From: Litorivivens lipolytica
GTDB taxonomy: Bacteria; Pseudomonadota; Gammaproteobacteria; Pseudomonadales; Spongiibacteraceae
Direction of reading: 5' to 3'
Length of the DNA stretch: 64,000 bases
Assembly: GCF_014191715.1 (NCBI RefSeq)
Contig: NZ_JACHWY010000001.1
Span: forward strand, 186,001-250,000
This document shows, piece after piece, positions 47,639-56,484 of this stretch (position 1 is its first letter; every line of letters starts with the position of its first letter). A program made the position numbers and the translations under genes. The notes below the pieces were generated by a model. It saw nothing but the letters and a program-made list of their open reading frames with translations. It was not told where the DNA came from and did not search any database.

Positions 47639-49126
47639 ATGTCTGATTACCTGCTGGCCATCGATCAGGGAACAACCAGTTCCAGGGCTATTGTGTTCAC
47701 CGCTGAAGGCAGTATCTGCGGTATAGGTCAGCAGGAATTTAAGCAGCACTTCCCTGCGGACGGTTGGGTCGAACACGATCTGGATGATATCTGGTCATCG
47801 ACCTTAACCGTTTGTCGGCAGGCGATCGCCAATGCCGGCATTGAGGCCTCTGCTATTCGCTCTATTGGCATTACCAACCAGCGAGAGACCACGGCGTTGT
47901 GGGATCGGAGCACAGGCAAACCTATTGGGCGGGCCATTGTCTGGCAGGATCGTCGAACCGCCGGCCAGTGCGAAAAACTGCGTCGCGAAGGTGTCGAGCC
48001 AATGGTATCGCGTCGCACAGGCCTGCTGCTAGATCCGTATTTTTCCGGGACCAAACTGGCTTGGATGCTGGATTCCGACCCCGCTATTCGACAGCGCGCA
48101 GAAAACGGCGAGCTAGCCTTTGGCACGATCGATACTTTCTTGCTGTGGCATCTAACCGGGGGGCGAGTGCATGCGACGGATGCCAGCAATGCCTCTCGCA
48201 CCTTGTTGTTTAATATCCATCGCCAGTGCTGGGACGATGAGCTGTTAAATCTGTTCAATATCCCCACCAGTCTGTTGCCCGAAGTCAAAAACTCAGCGGA
48301 CGATTTTGGCTATACCCAAAAAGAACTGTTCGGCGTGGAGTTGCCGATTGGCGCGATGATTGGCGACCAACAGGCGGCAACGGTCGGGCAGGCCTGTTTC
48401 GAACCCGGCATGGTGAAAAGCACTTACGGCACGGGTTGCTTTGTCATGCTTAACACCGGCGATCAGGCGATTGAGTCCAGTAACCGACTGCTCACCACGG
48501 TCGCCTGGCGCTTGAATGGCAAAGTAACCTATGCCTTGGAAGGCAGTATTTTTGTCGCGGGCGCTGCGGTGCAGTGGCTGCGCGACGGGTTGCACCTGAT
48601 TGGCAGTGCCTCTGAAATGCAGGAGCTCGCCGAGAGTGTCCCAAGTTCTAATGGCGTGTATATGGTGCCAGCCTTTACCGGTTTGGGCGCGCCTTATTGG
48701 GATCCCGATGCGCGCGGTGCCATTCTAGGGTTAACCCGCGACACCCAGATTGCTCACATTGCGCGAGCGACGCTGGAAGCGGTCTGTTATCAATCTCGCG
48801 ATTTGCTCGATGCGATGCGCAGTGACGGCGCTGACCTTGCAGCCCTGCGTGTTGACGGGGGGATGGTCGTGAATGACTGGCTGGTTCAACGGCTGGCGGA
48901 TACCGTGGGCTGTGAATGTCAGCGACCGGCTGTGGTTGAAACTACCGCTCTGGGGGCAGCCAGCCTAGCGGGTTTACAGAGTGGCCTCTATGCATCGCTG
49001 GACGAGGTGGCTGCGCGTTGGAAGGCTGAGAGCACATTTAAGCCCTCGATGTCTGAGGCGGATAGGGAACGCCGCTATCACGGTTGGACCAAGGCCGTAG
49101 CGCGCGTTCGCAGCGGAGCCGGGTAA
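47639..49126 (+). CDS. glpK: Glycerol kinase
   Basis: Phosphorylates glycerol to glycerol-3-phosphate. 495 residues (E. coli 502), FGGY kinase family: [14 protein letters not shown] at the N terminus, [31 protein letters not shown] and [14 protein letters not shown] with the catalytic Asp, [14 protein letters not shown] and [13 protein letters not shown]. No glpF, glpD or glpR is adjacent. An AAGGAG ribosome site precedes the ATG. The stop codon is only 2 bases from the stop of the convergent c-di-GMP gene. It may salvage glycerol set free from lipids. Confidence 0.97.
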   Translation: MSDYLLAIDQGTTSSRAIVFTAEGSICGIGQQEFKQHFPADGWVEHDLDDIWSSTLTVCRQAIANAGIEASAIRSIGITNQRETTALWDRSTGKPIGRAIVWQDRRTAGQCEKLRREGVEPMVSRRTGLLLDPYFSGTKLAWMLDSDPAIRQRAENGELAFGTIDTFLLWHLTGGRVHATDASNASRTLLFNIHRQCWDDELLNLFNIPTSLLPEVKNSADDFGYTQKELFGVELPIGAMIGDQQAATVGQACFEPGMVKSTYGTGCFVMLNTGDQAIESSNRLLTTVAWRLNGKVTYALEGSIFVAGAAVQWLRDGLHLIGSASEMQELAESVPSSNGVYMVPAFTGLGAPYWDPDARGAILGLTRDTQIAHIARATLEAVCYQSRDLLDAMRSDGADLAALRVDGGMVVNDWLVQRLADTVGCECQRPAVVETTALGAASLAGLQSGLYASLDEVAARWKAESTFKPSMSEADRERRYHGWTKAVARVRSGAG

Positions 49127-49128
49127 CT

Positions 49129-51927
49129 TCAAATTGTTGGCAGGGTGTAATTGAGGTCCAGTCGGCTGGCTTTGCAAGGCTTTGAGATGTAGTAGCCTTG
49201 CAGGTAGTGAACGCCCATCTCTCTCAGTAGCTCGGCGCTGCCTTGGTCTTCGACGCCTTCGGCGATCACTTTCTTACCCAGCGCCTGTGCCATATCCACC
49301 ATGGATTTAACGAGCAGCTGATCGCTTTTTCGCTTGTAGATGTAGCGGATAAATGACTGATCGATTTTGATAAAGTCGACCGGTAGGTCGCGAAGATATT
49401 CAAATGATGTGAAACCAATACCAAAGTCATCAAAGGCGATCTGAACGTCTAGGGCATCGAGCTTTTTGCAGAGGGCCTTCGCGTTTTCCAGATTGTTGAT
49501 CGCCTCCGTTTCCACGACTTCAAAAATCAACTGTCCGCTATTCGCACCGGTATCGGTAAGCAGCTGTTGTAGCTGTTTTATGAAACGATCGCTCTCGAAT
49601 GTGTCGGCTGTGATATTGACACTCAGTTTCAGGTGAATGTTGTTGTCTGCCCAGACGCGCAATTGCATCAGCGCCATTTTCAGCACCAAATAATCAATGC
49701 GCGGCATGAGGCCGCTGGCTTTGGCAATGTCCAAAAACGATACCGGGGCAAGTATCCGGCCGTCTTCGGTCTGCATGCGAACCAGACATTCGCAGTGGGT
49801 AATACGATTTCGGTCGAGATTGTAGATGGGCTGAAAGTACAGCACGAAGCGATCTTCCGCGAGTGCTTTAACGATGCTGTCGTGCATCTGCACCTTTTCT
49901 TGGCGTGCGGCACGATTGTCAACCTGCGAGGAAATATAGTTCACCTTGCCGCGATCGATGGGCTTTAGCGCACGCAGGGTAGCGGCACAATTGCTGAGCA
50001 TGTCATCAACCGTCTCGCCATCTTCCTGATGGCGGGCAACAACAGCAGTGATATTGACCTCAATAGCGTCATTTTCCAGTGCGGAGTAAAATCTAAGCGC
50101 GTGGCCGTCGACGCGGAATACCTTGTCCTTTTCGGCTGTGGTTGTATCGTCTTCATCAATAATCAGCAACGCCGAAAATTCGTTTGTTCCCGTGCGCCCA
50201 ATGATGGTGTGACAGGCAATCAGGCGCTCAATAAATCGCGCCGTTTCGCGCAGCATATTGTCGCCATGCTGAAAGCCATACATGTCGTTGTAGGACGAGA
50301 ATTTATCGATATCGAACATCATCAACTCGATCGTGTGAGTGTCGCGATATTGCTCGATAAGCTGGGTTGCTTCCGTATGGAAGGCTTCACGGTTTAGCAA
50401 ATCGGTGATGGCATCGTGCTTGCTCAACCATCGCAGTCTGTTTTCGGTGCGTCGTCTCTCGGTAACATCCAGGCCGACCGACAGAATCATGGGTTCGCTG
50501 CGGGTGGCGACCTTTGCGTGAATCCAGGTGAGATAGCTCACAGAACCTTTTTCGTTGCGGATAAGTTGCTCAGATTGAGCCCTTGTTTCTCGACCGGATA
50601 TGAGAGGTTTCAGGTTGTCGAGGATTGTGTGGCCAATGGGGTCGGGCAGAATCAGGTCGACAACGGATCGATTTTCAACATCCGATTTCTCCCAGCCAGC
50701 GAGTTTACGACCGTAATCGTTCAATTGAATCATTTGGCCATTCAATCTGAATGCTGCGATCACCAGAGGTGAATCATTTACCAACGCATTGTTGAATTCC
50801 TGTGTTTCCTTCAGTTCTGCGATGGTATGCAGCAACTCTTGCCGATGCGTGGCGACCGAGCCTTCCATTTCCTCCAGCGCATCTGCCACATCGAGCACGG
50901 TATAGTTGAGCTGGTCTATTTCGTCGTTGTAGCGGGTTTGCTTGGTGTATTTTGCCAGGGAATCGCGAAGCCGATCATAGCTGGAGTCTGACAGCATGGG
51001 GATGGCGTTGGATAAATTTACCAGCTTAAGCAGGGCTCTGCGCAGTGCGAGGTAGGTCATGAGAACGGTAAGCAAGAGCGCGACGCCAGCCGATACGAGG
51101 CTGTTCTTCAGAGAGCTCTGAATGCTGGCTTGGGCATCGCGGTCGTCAAACAGTAGCACCAATTGCAGGGCGCTGTGACTCAGGGTGTCGTTCAGGGGGC
51201 GGCTCGCCGCGACGGTGGTTCCCTGAGAGGTATTGGTATAGACCGGTGCATCGCTATGAAAGAAAGCCGTTTTTTTCTCCAACTCGTTAATCAGCGATTT
51301 GGTCCGCCCCGCATTCGTGGCAATAAATAGTCGCGAGGGCGAGTTCCCGAGTGCTGCATCGCTGTTTGTCAGCGTATTAAAAGCAAGCAGCACCGGTGAG
51401 AGATCGCGAATGCCATTGACGATATAAGGTCTGCCGCTATCTGCGATGACGGGAGTGAAGCTGGTTTGATAACACTGCGATTCACAAAAAATTCTACTTG
51501 CAGGCTTGGGCTCCAGCCGCACCTTATTGATTAGCTGTTGCTGTAATACTTTTGGGGCAGACGTTGAGTTGGCCGATTGCCACACCCGAAGTTCTTTGCC
51601 GTTAAAATCGAGAATACGCAATTCAGATATGTTGGGGTTGACCGATAGTGCTTTCGGTAGACCGCTGCTACGGGGTGTTTTGAGGTAAAGCTCCACGGGA
51701 ATCTGGTTGAGTTCCTGTTCAAACAACTCGGTTGATCGTTCGGTGAATTGCTCAAAAATAGCAAACTGTGTGTCCAGTTTCTTGAAACCTGCCTCTTCGG
51801 TGGTTTTCAATGAATTCAGGTAATCGATACTGATGTTGCTGGCCAGCGCCAAGGCCATGATCAGGGTCACGATAAAGGACAGTTTGGTCTGCAGACTCAG
51901 GTGAACCTGCGCGTTGGTTCGCGTCAC
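49129..51927 (-). CDS. Membrane sensor with PAS, degenerate GGDEF and EAL domains
   Basis: 932-residue inner-membrane c-di-GMP enzyme. Helix 1 (about 16-33), a periplasmic sensor part of about 240 residues (with a Cys pair in FCESQCYQ), helix 2 (about 272-293), a linker, a PAS domain (about 370-480), GGDEF (about 485-650) and EAL (about 680-925). The GGDEF active site reads GTNEF, so cyclase activity is doubtful. The EAL domain keeps ECLVR, the Asn in SVNITADTF, FEVVETEAI, FDDFGIG, the Lys in FIKIDQSFI and AEGVED, so it should be an active phosphodiesterase. GTG start with CAGGAG 7 bases upstream. Last gene of a four-gene unit with a binding protein and a porin. Confidence 0.9.
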   Translation of the reverse strand: MTRTNAQVHLSLQTKLSFIVTLIMALALASNISIDYLNSLKTTEEAGFKKLDTQFAIFEQFTERSTELFEQELNQIPVELYLKTPRSSGLPKALSVNPNISELRILDFNGKELRVWQSANSTSAPKVLQQQLINKVRLEPKPASRIFCESQCYQTSFTPVIADSGRPYIVNGIRDLSPVLLAFNTLTNSDAALGNSPSRLFIATNAGRTKSLINELEKKTAFFHSDAPVYTNTSQGTTVAASRPLNDTLSHSALQLVLLFDDRDAQASIQSSLKNSLVSAGVALLLTVLMTYLALRRALLKLVNLSNAIPMLSDSSYDRLRDSLAKYTKQTRYNDEIDQLNYTVLDVADALEEMEGSVATHRQELLHTIAELKETQEFNNALVNDSPLVIAAFRLNGQMIQLNDYGRKLAGWEKSDVENRSVVDLILPDPIGHTILDNLKPLISGRETRAQSEQLIRNEKGSVSYLTWIHAKVATRSEPMILSVGLDVTERRRTENRLRWLSKHDAITDLLNREAFHTEATQLIEQYRDTHTIELMMFDIDKFSSYNDMYGFQHGDNMLRETARFIERLIACHTIIGRTGTNEFSALLIIDEDDTTTAEKDKVFRVDGHALRFYSALENDAIEVNITAVVARHQEDGETVDDMLSNCAATLRALKPIDRGKVNYISSQVDNRAARQEKVQMHDSIVKALAEDRFVLYFQPIYNLDRNRITHCECLVRMQTEDGRILAPVSFLDIAKASGLMPRIDYLVLKMALMQLRVWADNNIHLKLSVNITADTFESDRFIKQLQQLLTDTGANSGQLIFEVVETEAINNLENAKALCKKLDALDVQIAFDDFGIGFTSFEYLRDLPVDFIKIDQSFIRYIYKRKSDQLLVKSMVDMAQALGKKVIAEGVEDQGSAELLREMGVHYLQGYYISKPCKASRLDLNYTLPTI

Positions 51928-51940
51928 GCGAAGCTCCTGT

Positions 51941-53089
51941 TCAGAATCGGTAGCCTGCCATCAGAACGATGAGTTCAGATCGTTCTGCAAGAGAGGTGTT
52001 GCGGTTATCAATCGCCGGAATGGGGGCGGTGCCACGAATCCCGTGAATTTCTGCGGCAAACCGCCATTGTTTCCTGGGCTCCCAGCGTGCGCCAAGGGTT
52101 AGTATGCTGGAATCGGTTTCATTGGGGCGTTCACGGTTTCCGAGGCGGTGATCAAATCGGGTGTAGGCGGTGACCTTATTGTCGAGCCGGTAGTCTGCTT
52201 GAATATACGCAGTTTCGGTTTTGCTGTTGCCGGTAGAAACAAGGTTGACAGCGGGTATAACAAAGACTGAGTTGCTAGAGAGCAGTGAATATTCCCCTGT
52301 CAGGCTGAGCTTTTCCGCATTGTATTGTAGTGAAGCGGCCATCAACGTTGCATCCAAGCTGGCGACGATACTCGTGTTGGAAAATGCGAGGGTCGTGTTG
52401 TAGTAGCTGAGCGCCGCCTTCCAGCGATCGCCGGCCAAGCCGCCGCTGAGTTGAGCAAAGACAGGGCTCTGCAGTTCGGCGTCACCGTTGAGGCTGGAGC
52501 CGGCACCGAACATATTGGTTACAGTGTCCGAAGAAATCTTGTCGTTTTTGCCAAAGGTGCTGGTGAATTCCAGATGATGGTTATCTCCCTCCCAGTAGCT
52601 GTGAAACTGGGCGCCGTCACTGGAAAACAGTAGTTCACGCACCCCAAAACTTTCCAGATATTGTTGGGGCAGGAGTATTGAGGGGCGCGTGAAAAACACA
52701 TCTCGGGTTGAGTTGTAAAAACCAAAGGGGTTTCTTACCCGGCCAACGCGAATGGAAGTGCCAGCGTTATTGCTTTGTGCCAGCCGCAAATCGGCATAGA
52801 GATAATCGGTGCGAACACTGCCATTATCGCCGCGGCCGGCGTCACGGGCGAAAAACTGCCCGGCCAGACTTAAGTAAGGCGCAACGCGATAGCGGCCGCC
52901 TGCGCCGGCCTCATAGTATTCCCAGGAACCGTCGGTGCTTTCACCGAAGAAATCGTTGCCTTTGCTATACAGGTAACCCTGACTGAAAAAGCCGTGCAGG
53001 GAAAGACTGTCCTGATTGGCCTGGGTGGTTGCTGTCATTCCCATAGTCAGGCAAACACACAGTGTTACGGCGCGATTTAGCGTGTTCAA
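51941..53089 (-). CDS. Outer-membrane porin-like beta-barrel protein
   Basis: 382 residues from the TTG at 53089, which begins MNTLNRAVTLCVCLTMGM and a signal peptide ending near TQAN. The TTG overlaps the stop of the upstream gene as TTGA, arguing strongly for this start. The mature part alternates short hydrophobic strands with polar loops (GFFSQGYLY, YYEAGAGGRYRVAPYLSLAGQFFARDAG) and ends in Phe (LIVLMAGYRF), the outer-membrane barrel signature. The exact porin family and ligand are not recognised. It lies between a PstS-like binding protein and a c-di-GMP sensor. Confidence 0.75.
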   Translation of the reverse strand: MNTLNRAVTLCVCLTMGMTATTQANQDSLSLHGFFSQGYLYSKGNDFFGESTDGSWEYYEAGAGGRYRVAPYLSLAGQFFARDAGRGDNGSVRTDYLYADLRLAQSNNAGTSIRVGRVRNPFGFYNSTRDVFFTRPSILLPQQYLESFGVRELLFSSDGAQFHSYWEGDNHHLEFTSTFGKNDKISSDTVTNMFGAGSSLNGDAELQSPVFAQLSGGLAGDRWKAALSYYNTTLAFSNTSIVASLDATLMAASLQYNAEKLSLTGEYSLLSSNSVFVIPAVNLVSTGNSKTETAYIQADYRLDNKVTAYTRFDHRLGNRERPNETDSSILTLGARWEPRKQWRFAAEIHGIRGTAPIPAIDNRNTSLAERSELIVLMAGYRF

Positions 53090-53604
53090 AAGCGGATCGT
53101 CCTTTCTGTGTCGAAGGTGCTGTCTTGGCCGACGAGTTTGATATCGTTCATATTGCCCGGCAGACGGTTGACGTAACCAATACTGCCGGGGGTTGAGCGC
53201 ACCATTTCGTAGAGTCGGTAGGTCGTAGCGACCTCGGTCGGAGCAACCCCCGAGCCGGTAAACGTCAGCTGGTCCCATTGGCGATTCAGTACGTAGGGAA
53301 AGGTCTTGAGGTACTGCATGCAGAATTTGCGGTGTAAGTGATGGGAAGATGGCAGCACAAAGACTTTGATAGGGGTGCCATCAGGCCATATTTGTGTTCT
53401 TCCAAAAAAGATAGAGCGTAATACGGCGTCCGAAATGTCGCGCGGCAGCTCCACCGATGAATTGACGATTATCTGAGGCAGCGCATCAGTGGTGTTTGAT
53501 GCAAACACGGGCCCTGTTAAAAGGGCGACAAGCAGGGCAAGCCGGCCTGTTTTTAACACAAGCCGGCAAACGTTGAGAAGTGATCCATCGCTTTGTTGTA
53601 TCAA
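53086..53604 (-). CDS. PstS-like periplasmic binding-domain protein
   Basis: 172 residues with an N-terminal hydrophobic signal (GRLALLVALLTGPVFAS) and one lobe of a phosphate-binding-protein-like domain: IIVNSSVELPRDISDAVLRSIFFGR, KVFVLPSSHHLHRKFCMQYL and TPGSIGYVNRLPGN, the last very like the PGAIGYV motif of PstS. It is about half the size of true PstS, so ligand binding may need a partner or be altered. The annotated start is TTG at 53604; a start slightly further in is possible. Its stop overlaps the porin start. Confidence 0.72.
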   Translation of the reverse strand: MIQQSDGSLLNVCRLVLKTGRLALLVALLTGPVFASNTTDALPQIIVNSSVELPRDISDAVLRSIFFGRTQIWPDGTPIKVFVLPSSHHLHRKFCMQYLKTFPYVLNRQWDQLTFTGSGVAPTEVATTYRLYEMVRSTPGSIGYVNRLPGNMNDIKLVGQDSTFDTERTIRF

Positions 53605-53635
53605 GGCGTATTCCTGCCCTTAGTGATTATCCTGC

Positions 53636-54349
53636 TCACTCGATCTCACGGAAGTATTCAATAAATGCCTGAATACGCCGAGCATTGGCCCCCATATCTC
53701 CCTGACCAACTCGTGAGACAGAGCGCAGGTCAATCTGTGTAGGCTCACTACCGGCGTTTATACGTATAACGATGTCGTCCTTGAAGCCAAACCAGCGGGT
53801 CGTAGCCACCGCTTCAATATGTCCTTGGGCTGGATCATCGTAGTAGATTTCCCAGCCCATCTGGCGACTCACCGCTAGTGCCAGCTGATGTGCCTCACGG
53901 GCACTGAGCTCGGTGGTCAAAGTCTGTAATTCAGGGTAGGCCTGCCGCTGGATTTTAGCCAGCTCGGGTGTGTATTTCAGGGGGTTGGCATCGGCACCAC
54001 GCTGGCTCGGGGCCTTGATAAATTCGGGTGGGTTGTCAGGCGCGGTGGTGACATTGTGGATCATGGGGGCGTCACCGGCGCTGAAAATACTAAAGGTGAA
54101 TATACCGATGGCCGGTAGCGATAGTAGCGAGGCCTGGCTAAGGGCCTTGCGACTGGCGTCACTTTGCTGGCGGCGGGTAAACAGGGCCGCCATCACGATG
54201 ACCAACAGGCCGAGCAGGGCAGCCAACAAATACATCAGCAGGCCATAGCGGAAATGCAGTACATTCCAGCGGGTAGCAATGACGCTTAAAGGAAGGAGGC
54301 TGAGACTGATCCAGGCTAGAACTGTGGCGCTGCGGGCAATCCGCGACAT
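53636..54349 (-). CDS. DUF1499 membrane protein
   Basis: 237 residues. Three hydrophobic segments in the first half (about 7-25, 36-58, 73-93), followed by a DUF1499 domain: IHNVTTAPDNPPEF, ATTRWFGFKDDIVIRI and DLRSVSRVGQGDMGANARRI are its characteristic strings. The function of this domain is unknown. It lies 31 bases upstream of the binding-protein gene on the same strand and could be part of that unit. Confidence 0.85.
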   Translation of the reverse strand: MSRIARSATVLAWISLSLLPLSVIATRWNVLHFRYGLLMYLLAALLGLLVIVMAALFTRRQQSDASRKALSQASLLSLPAIGIFTFSIFSAGDAPMIHNVTTAPDNPPEFIKAPSQRGADANPLKYTPELAKIQRQAYPELQTLTTELSAREAHQLALAVSRQMGWEIYYDDPAQGHIEAVATTRWFGFKDDIVIRINAGSEPTQIDLRSVSRVGQGDMGANARRIQAFIEYFREIE

Positions 54350-54491
54350 GCAACTACCTTCTTGAATTATTTAAAGATTATAGAATGGTAACTATAGCAC
54401 GGCTTTTCACCGCGCAGACAGCATGCTTTACTAGCGCGCCGCTGTGGGAGACCCGGCGAGAAGAACGCAAGTACAGTATTGGGAAGGGAAC

Positions 54492-55268
54492 ATGAATCGA
54501 GTTAAAGACAAGGTCTGTATCGTAACGGGTGCCGCCAGTGGCATGGGGCGTGCAGATGCCGTGATGCTGGCGTCTGAGGGTGCCAAGGTGGTACTGACAG
54601 ACCTGAATGAGAAAGATGGTCAGGCTGCAGCCGCTGAAATCGGTGATAACGCTGTTTTCGTTAAACACAACGTCACCAGCGAAGACGACTGGAAAACCGT
54701 CATCGAAACCGCGGTTTCCCGTTTTGGCGGGCTGGATGTGCTGGTCAACAATGCCGGCATGATGACCATGGGGTCCGTCGTGGATTGCACCCTTGAGGAT
54801 TATCGCAAGGTCAATGCGGTTAACAGCGAAGGGGTATTCCTGGGCTGTAAGTACGCCATTCCTGCTATGGAGAAGACCGGACGGGGCGGCTCCATTATTA
54901 ATATGTCCTCGGTAGCGGCGCTGCACGGGATGTCATTTATCGCGGCCTACAGTGCCAGCAAGGGTGCCGTGGCGGCGCTGACCAAATCTGTCGCACTGCA
55001 TTGTCGTGAGAAGCGCAACGGCATTCGCTGTAACTCTATCCACCCTGACGGTGTAAAAACGCCGATGGTGTTTAAAGTAGCGACTGGAGCAGAATCTGCT
55101 ACCCGCGAGGAGATCGAATCCCTGTCGACCGAAGCCAACCCCATGTGTGAGCCGGAAGATATCGCTGCACTGGTGGTTTATCTGGCTTCTGATGAATCCA
55201 AGTTCGTCAATGCGGCTGAAATGCTGATTGACAATGCGGCAACGGCAACCCCGCCGATTGGCGTGTAA
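54492..55268 (+). CDS. Short-chain dehydrogenase, hydroxysteroid-dehydrogenase-like
   Basis: 258-residue classical SDR: TGAASGMG (12-19), Asp in VLTDLN (NAD preference), NNAG at about 88, catalytic Y153 and K157 (YSASKGAV). It resembles the bacterial 3-alpha/20-beta hydroxysteroid and cyclic-alcohol dehydrogenases. C-terminal residues AEMLIDNAATATPPIGV depart from the usual DGG ending. ATG 54492 is preferred (GGGAAGGGAA upstream) to an earlier in-frame start at 54444. It is convergent with the MerR gene, with a shared terminator between them. Substrate class is an inference. Confidence 0.88.
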   Translation: MNRVKDKVCIVTGAASGMGRADAVMLASEGAKVVLTDLNEKDGQAAAAEIGDNAVFVKHNVTSEDDWKTVIETAVSRFGGLDVLVNNAGMMTMGSVVDCTLEDYRKVNAVNSEGVFLGCKYAIPAMEKTGRGGSIINMSSVAALHGMSFIAAYSASKGAVAALTKSVALHCREKRNGIRCNSIHPDGVKTPMVFKVATGAESATREEIESLSTEANPMCEPEDIAALVVYLASDESKFVNAAEMLIDNAATATPPIGV

Positions 55269-55286
55269 GCAGTTCTGTCAGTGATT

Positions 55287-55315
55287 AAAACAGGCCGGCA
55301 TTGCTGGCCTGTTTT
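55287..55315. terminator. Bidirectional terminator between SDR and MerR genes
   Basis: Perfect 10-pair stem AAAACAGGCC (55287-55296) with GGCCTGTTTT (55306-55315), 9-base loop. A-run on the left and T-run on the right let it stop transcription from both sides, fitting the two convergent genes. Confidence 0.85.
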
Positions 55316-55331
55316 GTTTGTAGGATGAAGA

Positions 55332-56171
55332 TTAGGTGTCTCGACTGGATTCCAGGGTCTTCATAATGCCTTCGAGCTGGTCGGCGAGAATATTGCTGGC
55401 GGCCATTTCCATGGCGCGGCCGAGCTCGGCCTTAACCACAATCTCGGCCATGGGGCGCATGCGCCAGATCAGGTCGATAATCTTGGGGAATTCTTCCTTC
55501 GGGGGCAGGGACTGCTGCTGATAAGGCTTGAGTACATTGTCGGAAATCAGCCGCACAAACTCCTTTGCGACTTTTTCCACATTGTCTCGGCTCATGCGCA
55601 GGATTTCCAATTGGTCCCCCATGGGAATGCCCATTGCGCACAGGTCTGCCGCGACCTTTAAGGTGCTCATACTGCTCACTCTAACCTGGGTTCCCTGCAC
55701 TTTGGCTATGCCCAGTTCACCGGCGAGCCGGATGTTGGCGGGGGTCAATTGAGTGCCGAACATCTTGACCATCTGGGTCATAGGAATGACTTCCGCCGCT
55801 TCTTTGGCCCAGGGGCTGTTAATTGCGGACTCCATTCCGAGAATCTCTGGCAAGCCGATACCCTGTTCGAGGCCGGAAATCAGATCGAGAATGCTAGCGA
55901 GTGTATAGCCACGATCTAACAGGTTGGCGATAACCCGCAGTCGCGACAGGTGCTGATTGTTATAGATACCTTTGCGGCCGCGCAGGGCAGGGGGAGGCAA
56001 CAGCCCTTTGTCCTGGTAAGCGCGGATATTGCGCACCGAGGTGTTGGCTGCCAGTGCCAGTTCTTCCACCGTGTATTCATGCTTTTCTTCCAGCGATACC
56101 GCCTCATCGACCGCGTCGTTCTGTTGGCGGTATTGGGCCATGTTCTGGATGGTTTCTTCTGGAAACTTCAT
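55332..56171 (-). CDS. MerR-family transcriptional regulator
   Basis: 279 residues. The MerR winged helix is at about 33-100: YTVEELALAANTSVRNIRAYQDKGLLPPP and RLRVIANLLDRGYTLASILDLI (each read in the usual order; helix-turn-helix then coiled-coil dimer helix). The C-terminal part of about 170 residues is not a metal-binding loop and has no visible Cys cluster, so an organic effector is likely. The gene is divergent from the TonB receptor gene, with 313 bases between, and is the obvious candidate regulator for the receptor-monooxygenase cluster. Confidence 0.88.
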   Translation of the reverse strand: MKFPEETIQNMAQYRQQNDAVDEAVSLEEKHEYTVEELALAANTSVRNIRAYQDKGLLPPPALRGRKGIYNNQHLSRLRVIANLLDRGYTLASILDLISGLEQGIGLPEILGMESAINSPWAKEAAEVIPMTQMVKMFGTQLTPANIRLAGELGIAKVQGTQVRVSSMSTLKVAADLCAMGIPMGDQLEILRMSRDNVEKVAKEFVRLISDNVLKPYQQQSLPPKEEFPKIIDLIWRMRPMAEIVVKAELGRAMEMAASNILADQLEGIMKTLESSRDT

Positions 56172-56357
56172 GAAAATGCGGTCCGGATTCTCTCTTTAAA
56201 TACTCAAAATTTATTTAGGAAATAGCTGTCTGGCCATTAGCACCGCGGGTGTTCATGCAGTGGTTTTGCCCTAAGCCCTTGAAAATTCAGGGCTGACTCA
56301 AAGTCGCTCGGTTCCGGTCAGTTGAGCCAATGACCATTCTACCTGCCTCTTCCTATC

Positions 56358-56420
56358 TTGACATCAATTAATGATAAGATGTATGTTACATCAAATGATG
56401 ATACATATAATGATGTGTCA
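56358..56420 (+). promoter_or_regulatory. AT-rich promoter and operator region before the TonB receptor
   Basis: The 313-base gap 56172-56484 holds no gene; its right half is strikingly AT-rich. TTGACA (56358-56363) with TATGTT (56382-56387, spacer 18) is one promoter; a perfect TATAAT (56406-56411) without a proper -35 is another. A perfect 6-3-6 dyad, GATGTA-TGT-TACATC (56378-56392), overlaps the first -10 and lies at the -35 of the second; further TGAT/ATCA-like pieces follow to 56420. This suits a regulated, possibly MerR-controlled promoter. Which promoter is used cannot be told. Confidence 0.5.
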
Positions 56421-56484
56421 TAAGGTCATGGTTCATTTTTGGGTGTGTCTCTGCACACGCCCCACGTTCAACAGGAAGATAATA

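Noticed and set aside
56371-56484. N-terminal extension of the TonB receptor
   Set aside because: The extra 38 residues (rich in Met, His and Cys) come from the AT-rich promoter region and would place the signal peptide internally; ATG 56485 has a good ribosome site.
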